Positions 27,267-35,298 of a stretch of 58,146 bases of DNA are shown here, one piece after another (position 1 is the first letter of the stretch; each line of letters opens with the position of its first letter). The notes beneath the pieces were generated by a model that worked only from the letters and a program-made list of their open reading frames with translations, did not search any database and had not been told where the DNA came from. The stretch lies in assembly GCF_017114865.1 (NCBI RefSeq), contig NZ_JADEYH010000030.1:1-58146 (forward strand), given 5' to 3'. A program made the position numbers and the translations under genes. The DNA comes from Streptomyces verrucosisporus (GTDB taxonomy: Bacteria; Actinomycetota; Actinomycetes; Streptomycetales; Streptomycetaceae).

Positions 27267-27755
27267 GTGTCCGACACCCGCGGGGATCGGACGCTGGCGG
27301 AGAGACTCGACCGGCTCTTCGACACCGTCCGTCCGGAGGGCTCCAAGGGCCGCCGGTACACCAACGAGGAGGTCGCCACCGCCGTCAAACGCGCGGACCC
27401 CGGCGTCCGGGTGGGCGGCGCCTATCTGTCGGCGCTGCGCAAGGGCACCAAGAAGAACCCCTCCACCGAGCTCCTGGGGGCCCTGGCCCGCTTCTTCGGC
27501 GTCCCCGCCTCCTACTTCCTGGACGAGCGCGCCGCGGCCCGCACCGACGCGGAGATAGAACTCGCCAAGGTGGCGCACAACATGGGCGTCAGAAAGCTCG
27601 CCCTGCGCGCTCTGGAACTCTCCCCCGAGGGGCTCGCCGCCGTGACGAGGATCGTCGAGCACGTCCTGGAGAGCGAGCCCAGCGCCCGCACCCGGCAGGA
27701 GGAGCGCCCGTCCGCCGGCGCGCCCGACCCGGAGGACCGCACCGCGCGACCCTGA
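27267..27755 (+). CDS. EspR-like XRE transcriptional regulator
   Basis: 162 residues. An N-terminal XRE HTH begins RRYTNEEVATAVKRA and continues LSALRKGTKKNPSTELLGALARFFGVPASYF. A helical C-terminal part follows (LRALELSPEGLAAVTRIVEHVL). This layout matches the EspR/HTH family of actinobacteria, which dimerise through the C-terminal helix and can act as nucleoid-associated regulators. GTG 27267 has GGAGGTG six bases upstream; in-frame GTG 27252 is less well placed. It is divergent from the GGDEF gene and probably shares its operators. Targets are unknown. Confidence 0.87.
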   Translation: MSDTRGDRTLAERLDRLFDTVRPEGSKGRRYTNEEVATAVKRADPGVRVGGAYLSALRKGTKKNPSTELLGALARFFGVPASYFLDERAAARTDAEIELAKVAHNMGVRKLALRALELSPEGLAAVTRIVEHVLESEPSARTRQEERPSAGAPDPEDRTARP

Positions 27756-27906
27756 CCGCGCCCCGTTCCGCCGTGTCCGCACGCCGCGTCCGCGTGGCGA
27801 CGGCGTCCGACGGCTCCTCACGCGTACGCGCCCGGGGCGTGGTTGTCCGGATCGTCCCGTACTCCTAGGATTCGCGGAGATCGCCGCCATGTGAGGAGAG
27901 CGACCC

Positions 27907-28758
27907 TTGACACTGCTGATGGGCGCCGTGGCCTACGACCCGAAGACCGTCACCATCTGGACCGGCTTCCGCGCGTGGCTGCGCGCCCGGGGCCTGCCCT
28001 TCGACTTCCTCCTCTACTCGCACTACGAGCGCCAGGTCGAGGACCTGCTCGGCGGGAGGCTGCACGCCGCCTGGAACTCGCCGCTGGCCTGGGTGCGCGC
28101 CGACCGCATGGCGCGGGCGGCCGGCCGGGAGGTGCGTGCGCTGGTGATGCGCGACACCGACCAGGACCTCACCTCCGTCGTCGTCACCCGCCACGACTCG
28201 CCCGTCGCCACCCTCGCCGACCTCAAGGGGCGCACGGTGGCCGTCGGGGCGGTCGACTCGCCCCAGGCGGCCCTGCTGCCGCTGGAGACGCTGCGCCGGA
28301 CGGGGCTGCGCCCGGGCGGCGACTTCCGCGTCCGCCGCTTCGACGACGGCGTCGGCCTCCACGGCGACCACGTCGGCGGCGAGCGGGAGGCGGCACGCGC
28401 CCTGTTGGCGGGCGAGGCGGACGCCGCCTGCCTCCTGGACGCCAACCACCTGCTGTTCGGGCGGGAGGGGACGCTGCCGCCCGGGAGCACACGGGTGCTG
28501 GCCCAGACGGAGCCGTACGACCACTGCAACATGACGGTCGCGGACGACGCCCCCGCCGAACTGACCGGGCGGTTCGGCGAGTTGTTGCTGTCCATGTCGT
28601 TCGCCGACCCCGAGGCACGCCCCCTGCTGGAACTGGAAGGGCTCACCGCCTGGCGCCCCGGCCGCACCACCGGCTACGCGCTGCTGGAGGCCGCGGTGGA
28701 CGAGGCGGGCTTCTACGACCCGTCCGGACGGGTCACCGCGGCGGAGTACGCGCCGTGA
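27907..28758 (+). CDS. PhnD-like substrate-binding-fold protein without signal peptide
   Basis: 283 residues of the type 2 periplasmic-binding fold related to PhnD/SsuA: GAVAYDPKTVTIWTGFRAWL, then SVVVTRHDSPVATLADLKGRTVAVG (the usual ligand-loop region) and ADAACLLDANHLLF. There is no signal peptide, lipobox or membrane segment, and no ABC permease or ATPase nearby, so it probably works in the cytoplasm as a sensor or small-molecule binder. TTG 27907 has GAGGAG eight bases upstream; ATG 27919 is the alternative. Its stop overlaps the TusA-like/diiron gene by four bases. The ligand (oxyanion, phosphonate or sulfonate-like) is a guess. Confidence 0.85.
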   Translation: MTLLMGAVAYDPKTVTIWTGFRAWLRARGLPFDFLLYSHYERQVEDLLGGRLHAAWNSPLAWVRADRMARAAGREVRALVMRDTDQDLTSVVVTRHDSPVATLADLKGRTVAVGAVDSPQAALLPLETLRRTGLRPGGDFRVRRFDDGVGLHGDHVGGEREAARALLAGEADAACLLDANHLLFGREGTLPPGSTRVLAQTEPYDHCNMTVADDAPAELTGRFGELLLSMSFADPEARPLLELEGLTAWRPGRTTGYALLEAAVDEAGFYDPSGRVTAAEYAP

Positions 28759-30014
28759 CAACGGCCGGACACGGCCCCGGCTTTGATCCCGGGCCCGGTC
28801 CGCGGACACTCCGCCTCGGGGCGCTGGGCTTCGAGCGGGGCGCGCATCTGCTGGTGCGGCGCGCGCTGCGGGACCTGCGTCCGGGCCAGGAACTGGCGGT
28901 GACCGGGGACGATCCCGCGCTCCTGGTCCACCTGCGCGCCTGGTGCCGCGCACACGGCCACGAACTGCGCGCACCGGATCCGGGCGGTGCCCCGGGCGGG
29001 CAGGGGGCCCGCGGCGTCCGCGCCCGGATCGTCCGCGGCCGGGCGGACCTCGACCGCTGGTCGGGTGCCGAGCGGGCCGGCGGCCCCGGCTTTGACGGCC
29101 TCGCCGCCCGCCCCTCGCCCGCCTGGGGCCTGGCGGCGCGCGGCGCGCTGGTCGAGCGCGGCGGCCCGGCCGGTCCCTTCGACCTGGCGGACCGCGACCA
29201 CGTCTGGGCCGATGTCGCCCCCCACCTCTACGCCCGCGCGGCGGCCGAGCAGTGGGACCCGGGCCGGGCCGTCGACTGGGAGGCGCCCTTCGCGCTCCCC
29301 GACGAGATCGAGCGCGCCGTCGTCCAGGTGATGACCTATCTGGTGGAGAACGAGCAGGCCGCCCTCGTCGTCCCGGCCCGGCTGCTGGCGCGCATCCACC
29401 CGCACTTCCGCGAGGTCGTCCAGCTGCTGGCCGTGCAGGCGGCCGACGAGGCCCGCCACGTGGAGGTCTTCACCCGCCGCGCCCTGCTGCGGGGCGGGGA
29501 GATGGGCACGTCCTCGGCCGGCGGGCGGGAGTCGCTCGACACCCTGCTGACCGAACCGGACTTCTCCCTGGCCTCCTTCCTGCTCTCCGTGCTGGGCGAG
29601 GGCAGCTTCCTGAGCCTGCTGGCCTTCCTGGAGCGCCATGCCCCCGACCCGGTCACCCGCCGCGTCACGGCCCTGGCCCGCCGCGACGAGGCCCGGCACG
29701 TCGCCTTCGGCGTCGCCCACCTCCACCACCGCGGCACCGTCGATCCCGCCCTGCGCGGCAGGCTCCGCGCGGCCGTGGAGCGCCGCCACGACGCCCTCAC
29801 CGACACCGCGGGCCTCAACGCGGACGTCTTCGACTCCCTGGTGGTCCTCGCCGCGGGCGAGTGGACCCCCGAGGCGATCGGCCGGGGCCACGACGCGGTC
29901 CTGGCCCTCCAGGCCGAGATGGACGAGGGCAGGCAGCGCCGCCTGGTCCACCTCGGCTTCCCCGCCGACGAGGCGGCCGAACTCTCCGCGCTCCACACCC
30001 GCAACTTCATGTGA
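28755..30014 (+). CDS. TusA-like domain fused to diiron ferritin-like domain
   Basis: 419 residues. Residues about 17-90 follow the TusA fold: RTLRLGALGF, RALRDLRPGQELAVTGDDP and AWCRAHGHEL align with E. coli TusA, but the catalytic CPxP is replaced by FERG, so there is no persulfide-carrying Cys at that site. Residues about 165-400 are a ferritin-like four-helix bundle with two ExxH metal motifs, DEARH at 231-235 and DEARH at 311-315, plus upstream acidic residues (ENEQ, GEGSF) suited to a diiron centre. It is coupled to the PhnD-like gene by GTGA. The reaction is unknown; oxygen-dependent chemistry on a small ligand is plausible. Confidence 0.85.
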   Translation: MTTAGHGPGFDPGPGPRTLRLGALGFERGAHLLVRRALRDLRPGQELAVTGDDPALLVHLRAWCRAHGHELRAPDPGGAPGGQGARGVRARIVRGRADLDRWSGAERAGGPGFDGLAARPSPAWGLAARGALVERGGPAGPFDLADRDHVWADVAPHLYARAAAEQWDPGRAVDWEAPFALPDEIERAVVQVMTYLVENEQAALVVPARLLARIHPHFREVVQLLAVQAADEARHVEVFTRRALLRGGEMGTSSAGGRESLDTLLTEPDFSLASFLLSVLGEGSFLSLLAFLERHAPDPVTRRVTALARRDEARHVAFGVAHLHHRGTVDPALRGRLRAAVERRHDALTDTAGLNADVFDSLVVLAAGEWTPEAIGRGHDAVLALQAEMDEGRQRRLVHLGFPADEAAELSALHTRNFM

Positions 30015-30050
30015 TCAGAAAAGTCGGCGCAACAAAGTAAGATTGAATCT

Positions 30051-30071
30051 AACTAAGAATCGATCTTAGTT
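30051..30071. promoter_or_regulatory. Palindromic operator upstream of DUF234-type ATPase
   Basis: AACTAAGA-ATCGA-TCTTAGTT, a perfect 8-5-8 inverted repeat in a 70-base AT-rich spacer, ending 14 bases before the GTG start. It overlaps the likely promoter, so binding would repress. Confidence 0.65.
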
Positions 30072-30085
30072 TCCTGGGAGGCGTC

Positions 30086-31525
30086 GTGGAGTTCCGGGGA
30101 AGAAACGCGGATCTGAGGCTGCTGGGCCGCCTGCTGGGCGATGTCGAGGAGGGACGCGGGGCCACCCGAGGCCGCGCCCTGATCATGATGGGGCGACGAC
30201 GGGTGGGGAAGTCGCGTCTGGTGCAGGAGTTCTGCGACCGGTCGGGGGCACCGTATGTGGTGTTCCAGGCGACGAGGGGCCGCAACCCCGACTCCGAACG
30301 CGCGGACTTCACCGCGGCTCTGGCCCAGTCCCCTCTGCCCGGAGCGGAACTGGTCGCGGGGCTGCGCGCGGACGACTGGAACCAGGCGCTCCGCTCGCTC
30401 GCCCTCGCGGTTCCGGACAACAGACCGAGCATCGCCGTGATCGACGAGGTCCCCTGGCTGGTCGAGCGGGACGGAGAGTTCGAAGGGGCCCTGCAGACCG
30501 TCTGGGACCGGTATCTGTCGGCCAAGCCGGTGCTGCTGGTGCTGGTCGGCAGCGACATGTCCGTGATGGACGCGCTGCAGTCGTACGAGCGCCCGTTCTT
30601 CGGGCGGGCGACGAAGACGGTCGTCCAGCCGCTGAACCTGGCCGACGTAGGGGAGATGACCGGTCTGGACGCGGCGGACGCCGTGGACGCCATGCTCATC
30701 ACCGGCGGCTTTCCCGAGATCGTGCGGGCCTGGCTGCCGGGTACGAGCAGACTCGAATTCCTGCGGGAGTCCGTGACGAACCCGCTCTCCCCCCTGCTGG
30801 TGGCCGGGGAGCTGTCACTGCTGGGCGAGTTCCCCGAGACCTCGCACTCGCGCGCGGTCCTGGAGTCGGTGGGCAGCGGCGAGCGCACGTTCAGCGCCAT
30901 CGCGGCCCAGGCCGGCGGCTCCGGCGCGCTGCCCGCCGGCACGCTCTCACCGCTGCTGAAGAGGCTCCTGGACAAACGCGTCCTGGCCGTCGACCTGCCG
31001 CTGTCGGACAAGCCCGACACCAAGAACAAGCGCTACCGCGTCGCCGACCACTACCTGCGCTTCTGGCTGGCGTTCCTGCACCGGGCCATCCCCCTGGCCG
31101 AGCGCGGGCGGGGCGACGTGGCGCTGGCGCGCATCGAACGCTCCTGGCCCACCTGGCGCGGCCGGGCGGTCGAGCCGCTAGTCCGCGAATCGCTGGCGCG
31201 GCTGCTGCCCGACGCCCACTGGCCGGAGACGGAGGCCGTGGGCGGTTGGTGGAACCGCCGGAACAACCCCGAGATCGACCTGATCGGCGCCGACCGCGAG
31301 CCGGTGGCCGGGAAGGTGCACTTCGCCGGTTCGGTGAAGTGGCTGGACAATCAGCCCTTCGGGCGCCGCGAGTACGACGCCCTGGCGCGCGACGTGCTCT
31401 CCGTGCCCGGTACCGGCCCGGACACCCCGCTGGTCGCGGTCTCCCGCCGCGGAGTCGCCGACGGACTGCCCCTGGCAGCGCACTGGGGCCCGGAGGACCT
31501 GGTGCGGGCCTGGGAGGCGGGGTAG
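30086..31525 (+). CDS. STAND-like P-loop ATPase with DUF234-type C-terminus
   Basis: 479 residues. It resembles the archaeal-type ATPase family: FRGRNADLRLLGRLL at the start, Walker A MGRRRVGKSRL at about 34, Walker B IAVIDEVPWL at about 116, and a sensor GSDMSVMDAL. The C-terminus has the DUF234 pattern KNKRYRVADHYLRFWLAF, WWNR..NPEIDLIG and FAGSVKW, which looks like a PD-(D/E)xK nuclease core (Glu-Ile-Asp, then an acid or Lys). Such ATPases are often linked to mobile or defence loci, but the role is unresolved. GTG 30086 has GGGAGG upstream. It stands alone, behind a palindromic operator and ahead of a double terminator. Confidence 0.85.
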   Translation: MEFRGRNADLRLLGRLLGDVEEGRGATRGRALIMMGRRRVGKSRLVQEFCDRSGAPYVVFQATRGRNPDSERADFTAALAQSPLPGAELVAGLRADDWNQALRSLALAVPDNRPSIAVIDEVPWLVERDGEFEGALQTVWDRYLSAKPVLLVLVGSDMSVMDALQSYERPFFGRATKTVVQPLNLADVGEMTGLDAADAVDAMLITGGFPEIVRAWLPGTSRLEFLRESVTNPLSPLLVAGELSLLGEFPETSHSRAVLESVGSGERTFSAIAAQAGGSGALPAGTLSPLLKRLLDKRVLAVDLPLSDKPDTKNKRYRVADHYLRFWLAFLHRAIPLAERGRGDVALARIERSWPTWRGRAVEPLVRESLARLLPDAHWPETEAVGGWWNRRNNPEIDLIGADREPVAGKVHFAGSVKWLDNQPFGRREYDALARDVLSVPGTGPDTPLVAVSRRGVADGLPLAAHWGPEDLVRAWEAG

Positions 31526-31526
31526 C

Positions 31527-31570
31527 GGCTCAGGCCCTCGGCGCCCGGGAGGACCCCGAGGGCCTGAGCC
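31527..31570 (+). terminator. Terminator after the DUF234-type ATPase
   Basis: 15-bp stem (31527-31541 with 31556-31570) starting two bases after the stop codon; the loop is 14 nt. Confidence 0.75.
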
Positions 31571-31579
31571 CTGGGCGTG

Positions 31580-31623
31580 CCCGTCCCCGTCCGCCCGGCT
31601 CCAGCCGGGCGGACGGGGACGGG
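31580..31623. terminator. Bidirectional terminator between convergent genes
   Basis: 21-bp G+C stem (31580-31600 with 31603-31623) and CC loop between the ATPase and the second SPFH gene. It probably ends both transcripts. Confidence 0.75.
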
Positions 31624-31640
31624 GCGGACGGGGGCGGGGC

Positions 31641-32957
31641 TCAGCCCTCGTCGTCCGCCGCGCCGCCGGACCGCGGCGCCGGCTGCGCGGACGGCAGGGC
31701 CGCCAGCCGCGGCAGCAGCTGGGCCGTCAGCAGCGTGGACAGCGCCGAGGTGTCGCCGCCGCCCGCGCCGTCGGTGCGCACCACGACCGGCCGCGGCGCG
31801 CTGCCGGCCAGGGCCGCGCCGACCTCCAGCCGGCGGCGGGCCAGCTCGTACTGGAGCACCGCCCGGTTGTCGCGGTACGCCTGGGCCAGCCGGCGCTGGG
31901 CGCGGGCCTCGTTCTCGGCGGCGATCAGACCGCTGCGCCCGCGGGTCTCGATCTCGAACCGCACCCGCTGCGCGTTGGTCTCCTGCTCCTCCAGGAGCTG
32001 GGCCACCTCCTCGCGCGCCCGGTTCAGGGCGGCCTTCACCTCGACGATGCGCGCGTCGCGCACCTTCTTCGCCCGCTCGATGTCCATCTGGAGGCTGTCG
32101 ATGCGGCGCTTGCGGGTCAGGCCCCACTCCTGGTCGTACGCGGCGCGCTCCTTGGCGACCCGCTCACGGGTGGCCAGGTGCTGCTGGTACTGGGCCGGGA
32201 GCTGCACGTCGGGGATGTTGCAGCCGGTGATGCGCACCCCGTAGCGGGAGAGCTGACGGTTGAGCAGCTCCTGCATGTCGGCCACGTCCGATCCCCGCAG
32301 GTCGTAGGCCCGCTCGGTGCGCATCCGGCGCGCCCGCTGCCGGATGGCGTCCTGCACCGCGCTGGAGAGCACCAGGTCGAAGTTGCCCGCGCCGATGGTC
32401 CGCACGAACAGCACCGCGTCGGTGATGCGGAACTTCAGGAAGAACTCGATCGACCGCAGCGGCACGTTCTCCTGGGTCGGGCAGGCCATCACCGGGGCCG
32501 AGTAGGGGATCTCGGTGGCGGTGTCCACCACGAACTCCACCCGCGACCACGGGTGCCACAGGTAGTGGCGGCCGGGGTCCAGGGTGCGGGTGACCGCGCC
32601 GTAGCGGGTCAGGACCCCGTTGGTGCCCTGCTCGATCTCCACGATCGAGGAGCGCCACCACCACAGCCCCCCGACCAGCAGGGCGAGGACGCCCACGACG
32701 TAGGAGAGTGCGGCCAGCCAGTCACGGGCGGCGCCGGTCAGCCCGCCGGAGTCGCCCGCGCTCAGCAGTACGCCGCTCAGCAGCGCGAACACCCCCAGCC
32801 ACAGCGGCAGCAGCCACCACAGCCGACGGCGGTGGCGGGGGATGATGACCGGGACCAGGGTGCCCGCCTCGCCGCCGCGCAGCAGCTGGGCGATCTCGCT
32901 CCAGGGGGCGACGGCCTCGGAGATGACCGACCTGCGGGCGGTGGACACGGCGCTCAC
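31641..32957 (-). CDS. SPFH/band-7 membrane protein, second of pair
   Basis: 438 residues. A cytoplasmic N-terminus (1-45) and two or three membrane helices (about 47-105) precede an SPFH domain that starts SSIVEIEQGTNGVLTRYGAV and continues FFLKFRITDAVLFVRTIGAG. Downstream is a helical coiled coil (RAKKVRDARIVEVKAALNRAREEVAQL) and a disordered C-terminus. It belongs to the stomatin/prohibitin superfamily. GTG 32957 overlaps the stop of the upstream SPFH gene by four bases, so the two are made together and likely form a hetero-oligomeric membrane ring. Function is unknown; no protease gene is adjacent as there would be for HflK/HflC-FtsH. Confidence 0.87.
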   Translation of the reverse strand: MSAVSTARRSVISEAVAPWSEIAQLLRGGEAGTLVPVIIPRHRRRLWWLLPLWLGVFALLSGVLLSAGDSGGLTGAARDWLAALSYVVGVLALLVGGLWWWRSSIVEIEQGTNGVLTRYGAVTRTLDPGRHYLWHPWSRVEFVVDTATEIPYSAPVMACPTQENVPLRSIEFFLKFRITDAVLFVRTIGAGNFDLVLSSAVQDAIRQRARRMRTERAYDLRGSDVADMQELLNRQLSRYGVRITGCNIPDVQLPAQYQQHLATRERVAKERAAYDQEWGLTRKRRIDSLQMDIERAKKVRDARIVEVKAALNRAREEVAQLLEEQETNAQRVRFEIETRGRSGLIAAENEARAQRRLAQAYRDNRAVLQYELARRRLEVGAALAGSAPRPVVVRTDGAGGGDTSALSTLLTAQLLPRLAALPSAQPAPRSGGAADDEG

Positions 32958-34705
32958 CGCGCGGCCTCCTCGGTGTCGTCGTCGGACGCCGCGGGGGCCG
33001 CGGACGCCCCGGGCGCTTCAGGTGATCCGGGCGCCCCGGGCACCCCGCCGGGCGCCTCCGGGACCGCGGCCTGTGCGCCGGCGGAGACCGCCGCGCTCCC
33101 GGCCGGTACGGTCGGCCGCTCCTCCGCCAGCAGGGCGCGGATCTCCTCCTGGCGCCGTTCGATGCGCTCGGAGACCTCCCGCAGCCGGGTGCGGACGGCG
33201 GCCATGTCGGCGTCCGTGAACAACTCCGTGCCGTGCTCGCCGATCATCTCCCGGGCCAGCCGCAGGAAGTCGACCCCGGCCGTGCCGTCGGACTCCTCCG
33301 CGCCGCCGACCCGCACCAGCTGCGGCAGGTGGTCGGCCACCTGCTCCAGGGTGTCGAGCATCTGCTGCCGGTAGCGGTACTCCAGGATCTCCGGGGCCTC
33401 GGCGGCGGTCACCGCGCGGATGTCCAGGGCCTGCGCCTCCAGCAGCGCGGCGTTGGCCTTCGCCTCCGACTCGGCCTGCACATAGCGCTGCCGGGCCAGT
33501 GCCTGGGCCCGGTTGGTCTCCCGCTCCACGGCGGTGTCCATCTGGGCCTGGTACTGGGCGATCTCCGCCTGGATCGCGGAGAACGTCTCCTGCAGGCCGG
33601 CCAGCTCCTTGGTGAGGTCGCCCTCGTCCTGCTCCTTGCGGAGCTGGAGCGCGTACTCGTGGGTGTAGGCCTCCTTGGCGACCCGCACCATCTCCGGGGC
33701 CGCCAGGTCCATGCGGTAGTTGCGGTCGGAGGGCTCGGCGTGCGTGATGTTGGCGTTGGTCAGCTCCACCGCCGGCTGGAACTGCTGGTTGAGCTGCTCC
33801 AGGAGCCGGCCGGTGTCCTCGCCGACCATGTCGTAGATACCGGCGGCCTCCTGCTCGTAGATCAGGCTGCGGATGGTCTCGCTGACCGCGTTGCTCAGCT
33901 TCTCCTCGAAGCCGCGGACCGCGCCGAGGGTGTAGACGAACTCCACCGGGTCGTTGATCCGGAACTGGATGAACAGGTCGATCGAGGCCTTCACCCCGCT
34001 GCGGGTCGGGGCCTCGCGCACCGGCGCGTTGAACGGGTACTCGCGGGTGGTGTTGAGGATGTACGACACCCGCTTCCACGGGTTCAGCAGGATCACCCGG
34101 CCGGGACCGACCACCTGCTCCAGCTTCCCGAAGCGGGTGATCAGCGCCTGGCAGCCGTCCGGCACCATCACCATGCCCTGCCGCCACCACACGAAGGCCA
34201 CGGCCAGCACCGCCAGCACCCAGTAGTGCAGGCCGAACAGGGGGTTGGTCAGCGCGCTGCCACCGGCGGCGGACACCACCGAGGAGCCCACCGCGCCCAC
34301 CACCAGCAGCATGAGCATCGGGAGCATGCTCAGCAGGGAGCGTCCGCGCGGCAGCACCATCGGGCAGATGGCGTGCACCGGCCCGCCGCCCTCGCGCCGC
34401 TGCTCGCTGCGGTTGAGCGCCTCCCCGGCCTCCGCCAGCGGAACGGTCCGCTGCGTCATGACGGTGGCGATGGAACCGCCGCCCTGATCGCGCGCGGCGG
34501 GGAAGTCGGCCGGGTCGATGCCGTCCTGCTGGGAGGGTTCCTGACGGGAGGCGCCGCCCTCGGCGTTCCCGCCGCCCTCACCGTCTCCACCGCTTCCGGC
34601 CCCGCCGCGCCGTCGCCGGCGCAGCTCCTCCTCGGCCACGGCCCGCGGATCGGCTCCCTGGGCCACCGACTGTGCGATTCCGCGCATGTCCTGGGTTCGT
34701 GCCAC
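32954..34705 (-). CDS. SPFH/band-7 membrane protein, first of pair
   Basis: 583 residues. A low-complexity Arg/Gly-rich cytoplasmic N-terminus of about 110 residues is followed by membrane helices at about 125-185, then an SPFH domain beginning QGMVMVPDGCQALITRFGKL. A coiled coil (QAEIAQYQAQMDTAVERE and onward) and an Ala/Pro-rich tail follow. It is larger than and distinct from its partner, which it precedes with a GTGA overlap. The GTG start at 34705 has a weak GAAGGG site. The two-gene unit resembles HflK/HflC-like pairing. The tail repeats (APGSPEAPGASAAP) suggest an extended linker. Confidence 0.86.
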   Translation of the reverse strand: MARTQDMRGIAQSVAQGADPRAVAEEELRRRRRGGAGSGGDGEGGGNAEGGASRQEPSQQDGIDPADFPAARDQGGGSIATVMTQRTVPLAEAGEALNRSEQRREGGGPVHAICPMVLPRGRSLLSMLPMLMLLVVGAVGSSVVSAAGGSALTNPLFGLHYWVLAVLAVAFVWWRQGMVMVPDGCQALITRFGKLEQVVGPGRVILLNPWKRVSYILNTTREYPFNAPVREAPTRSGVKASIDLFIQFRINDPVEFVYTLGAVRGFEEKLSNAVSETIRSLIYEQEAAGIYDMVGEDTGRLLEQLNQQFQPAVELTNANITHAEPSDRNYRMDLAAPEMVRVAKEAYTHEYALQLRKEQDEGDLTKELAGLQETFSAIQAEIAQYQAQMDTAVERETNRAQALARQRYVQAESEAKANAALLEAQALDIRAVTAAEAPEILEYRYRQQMLDTLEQVADHLPQLVRVGGAEESDGTAGVDFLRLAREMIGEHGTELFTDADMAAVRTRLREVSERIERRQEEIRALLAEERPTVPAGSAAVSAGAQAAVPEAPGGVPGAPGSPEAPGASAAPAASDDDTEEAAR

Positions 34706-35298
34706 GTCTGCCCTTCGCCGTCTCCGGTCTCGTTCGTCCCGTACGGGTGTTCCACCCCCATCTCACATCACACGGCCCGCCGCAGACGGGTGCGGGCGCG
34801 GATCGTGACCCGGACGGAACCTTCGACGCAGCCCGGCCCGACCCGGACGGTGTGTCCGCCGGGAGCCTCGCCCTTGCGCCCTCGCCGGTCGGCAGGCCGT
34901 TGCCCGGCTCCGCGTTGCACCGGGTGAGGAAGGACCCCTCCTCGCGGGAGTCGGAGATCGTCACCGTCCAGGGGGCCTCCACGTCCGCGTAGGCGATCGT
35001 GCACTCGGTGGAGGCCTTCGCCCTCGAGTGATCTCGCCGCCCCCGCCGGAGCCGTTGGTGCTCCTCATCACGCCGGCCATCCGCTGCGACGGCGAGACCG
35101 GTCTGCCTGGACGGCGGCTTCCCGTCCTCGTCGGTCTCTGCGCGACGCAGCGGGCCGGCGGGGTGCGCGGCGGCGTGATCGCGGTGCGGGGTGGCCAGGA
35201 CGAGGGGACGTGATGGGAAATGCCGAGTGGTACACGACCCGGGGATGCGACGATGCGGGTGGACGCACGACACGCAAATCCGTTCGAGAGGTCCCTGG
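34706..35298. other. 593-base gap with no intact gene
   Basis: The gap lies between the SPFH genes and the type II thioesterase. Apart from the frameshifted remnant (34768-35030) I see no gene; composition is lower and patchier in codon bias than on either side. It may mark the left border of the polyketide cluster. Confidence 0.5.
34768..35030 (-). pseudogene. Frameshifted gene remnant
   Basis: On the minus strand a protein-like stretch TECTIAYADVEAPWTV, SDSREEGSFLTRCNAEPGNG is open in one frame, then after about 35000-34860 the natural-looking ending VRVTIRARTRLRRAV and stop (34768) is in a different frame. An upstream piece STNGSGGGGEI lies in a third frame. This is what a small decayed gene with two frameshifts would look like. 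I do not recognise the family, and a sequencing error or chance cannot be excluded. Confidence 0.4.
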
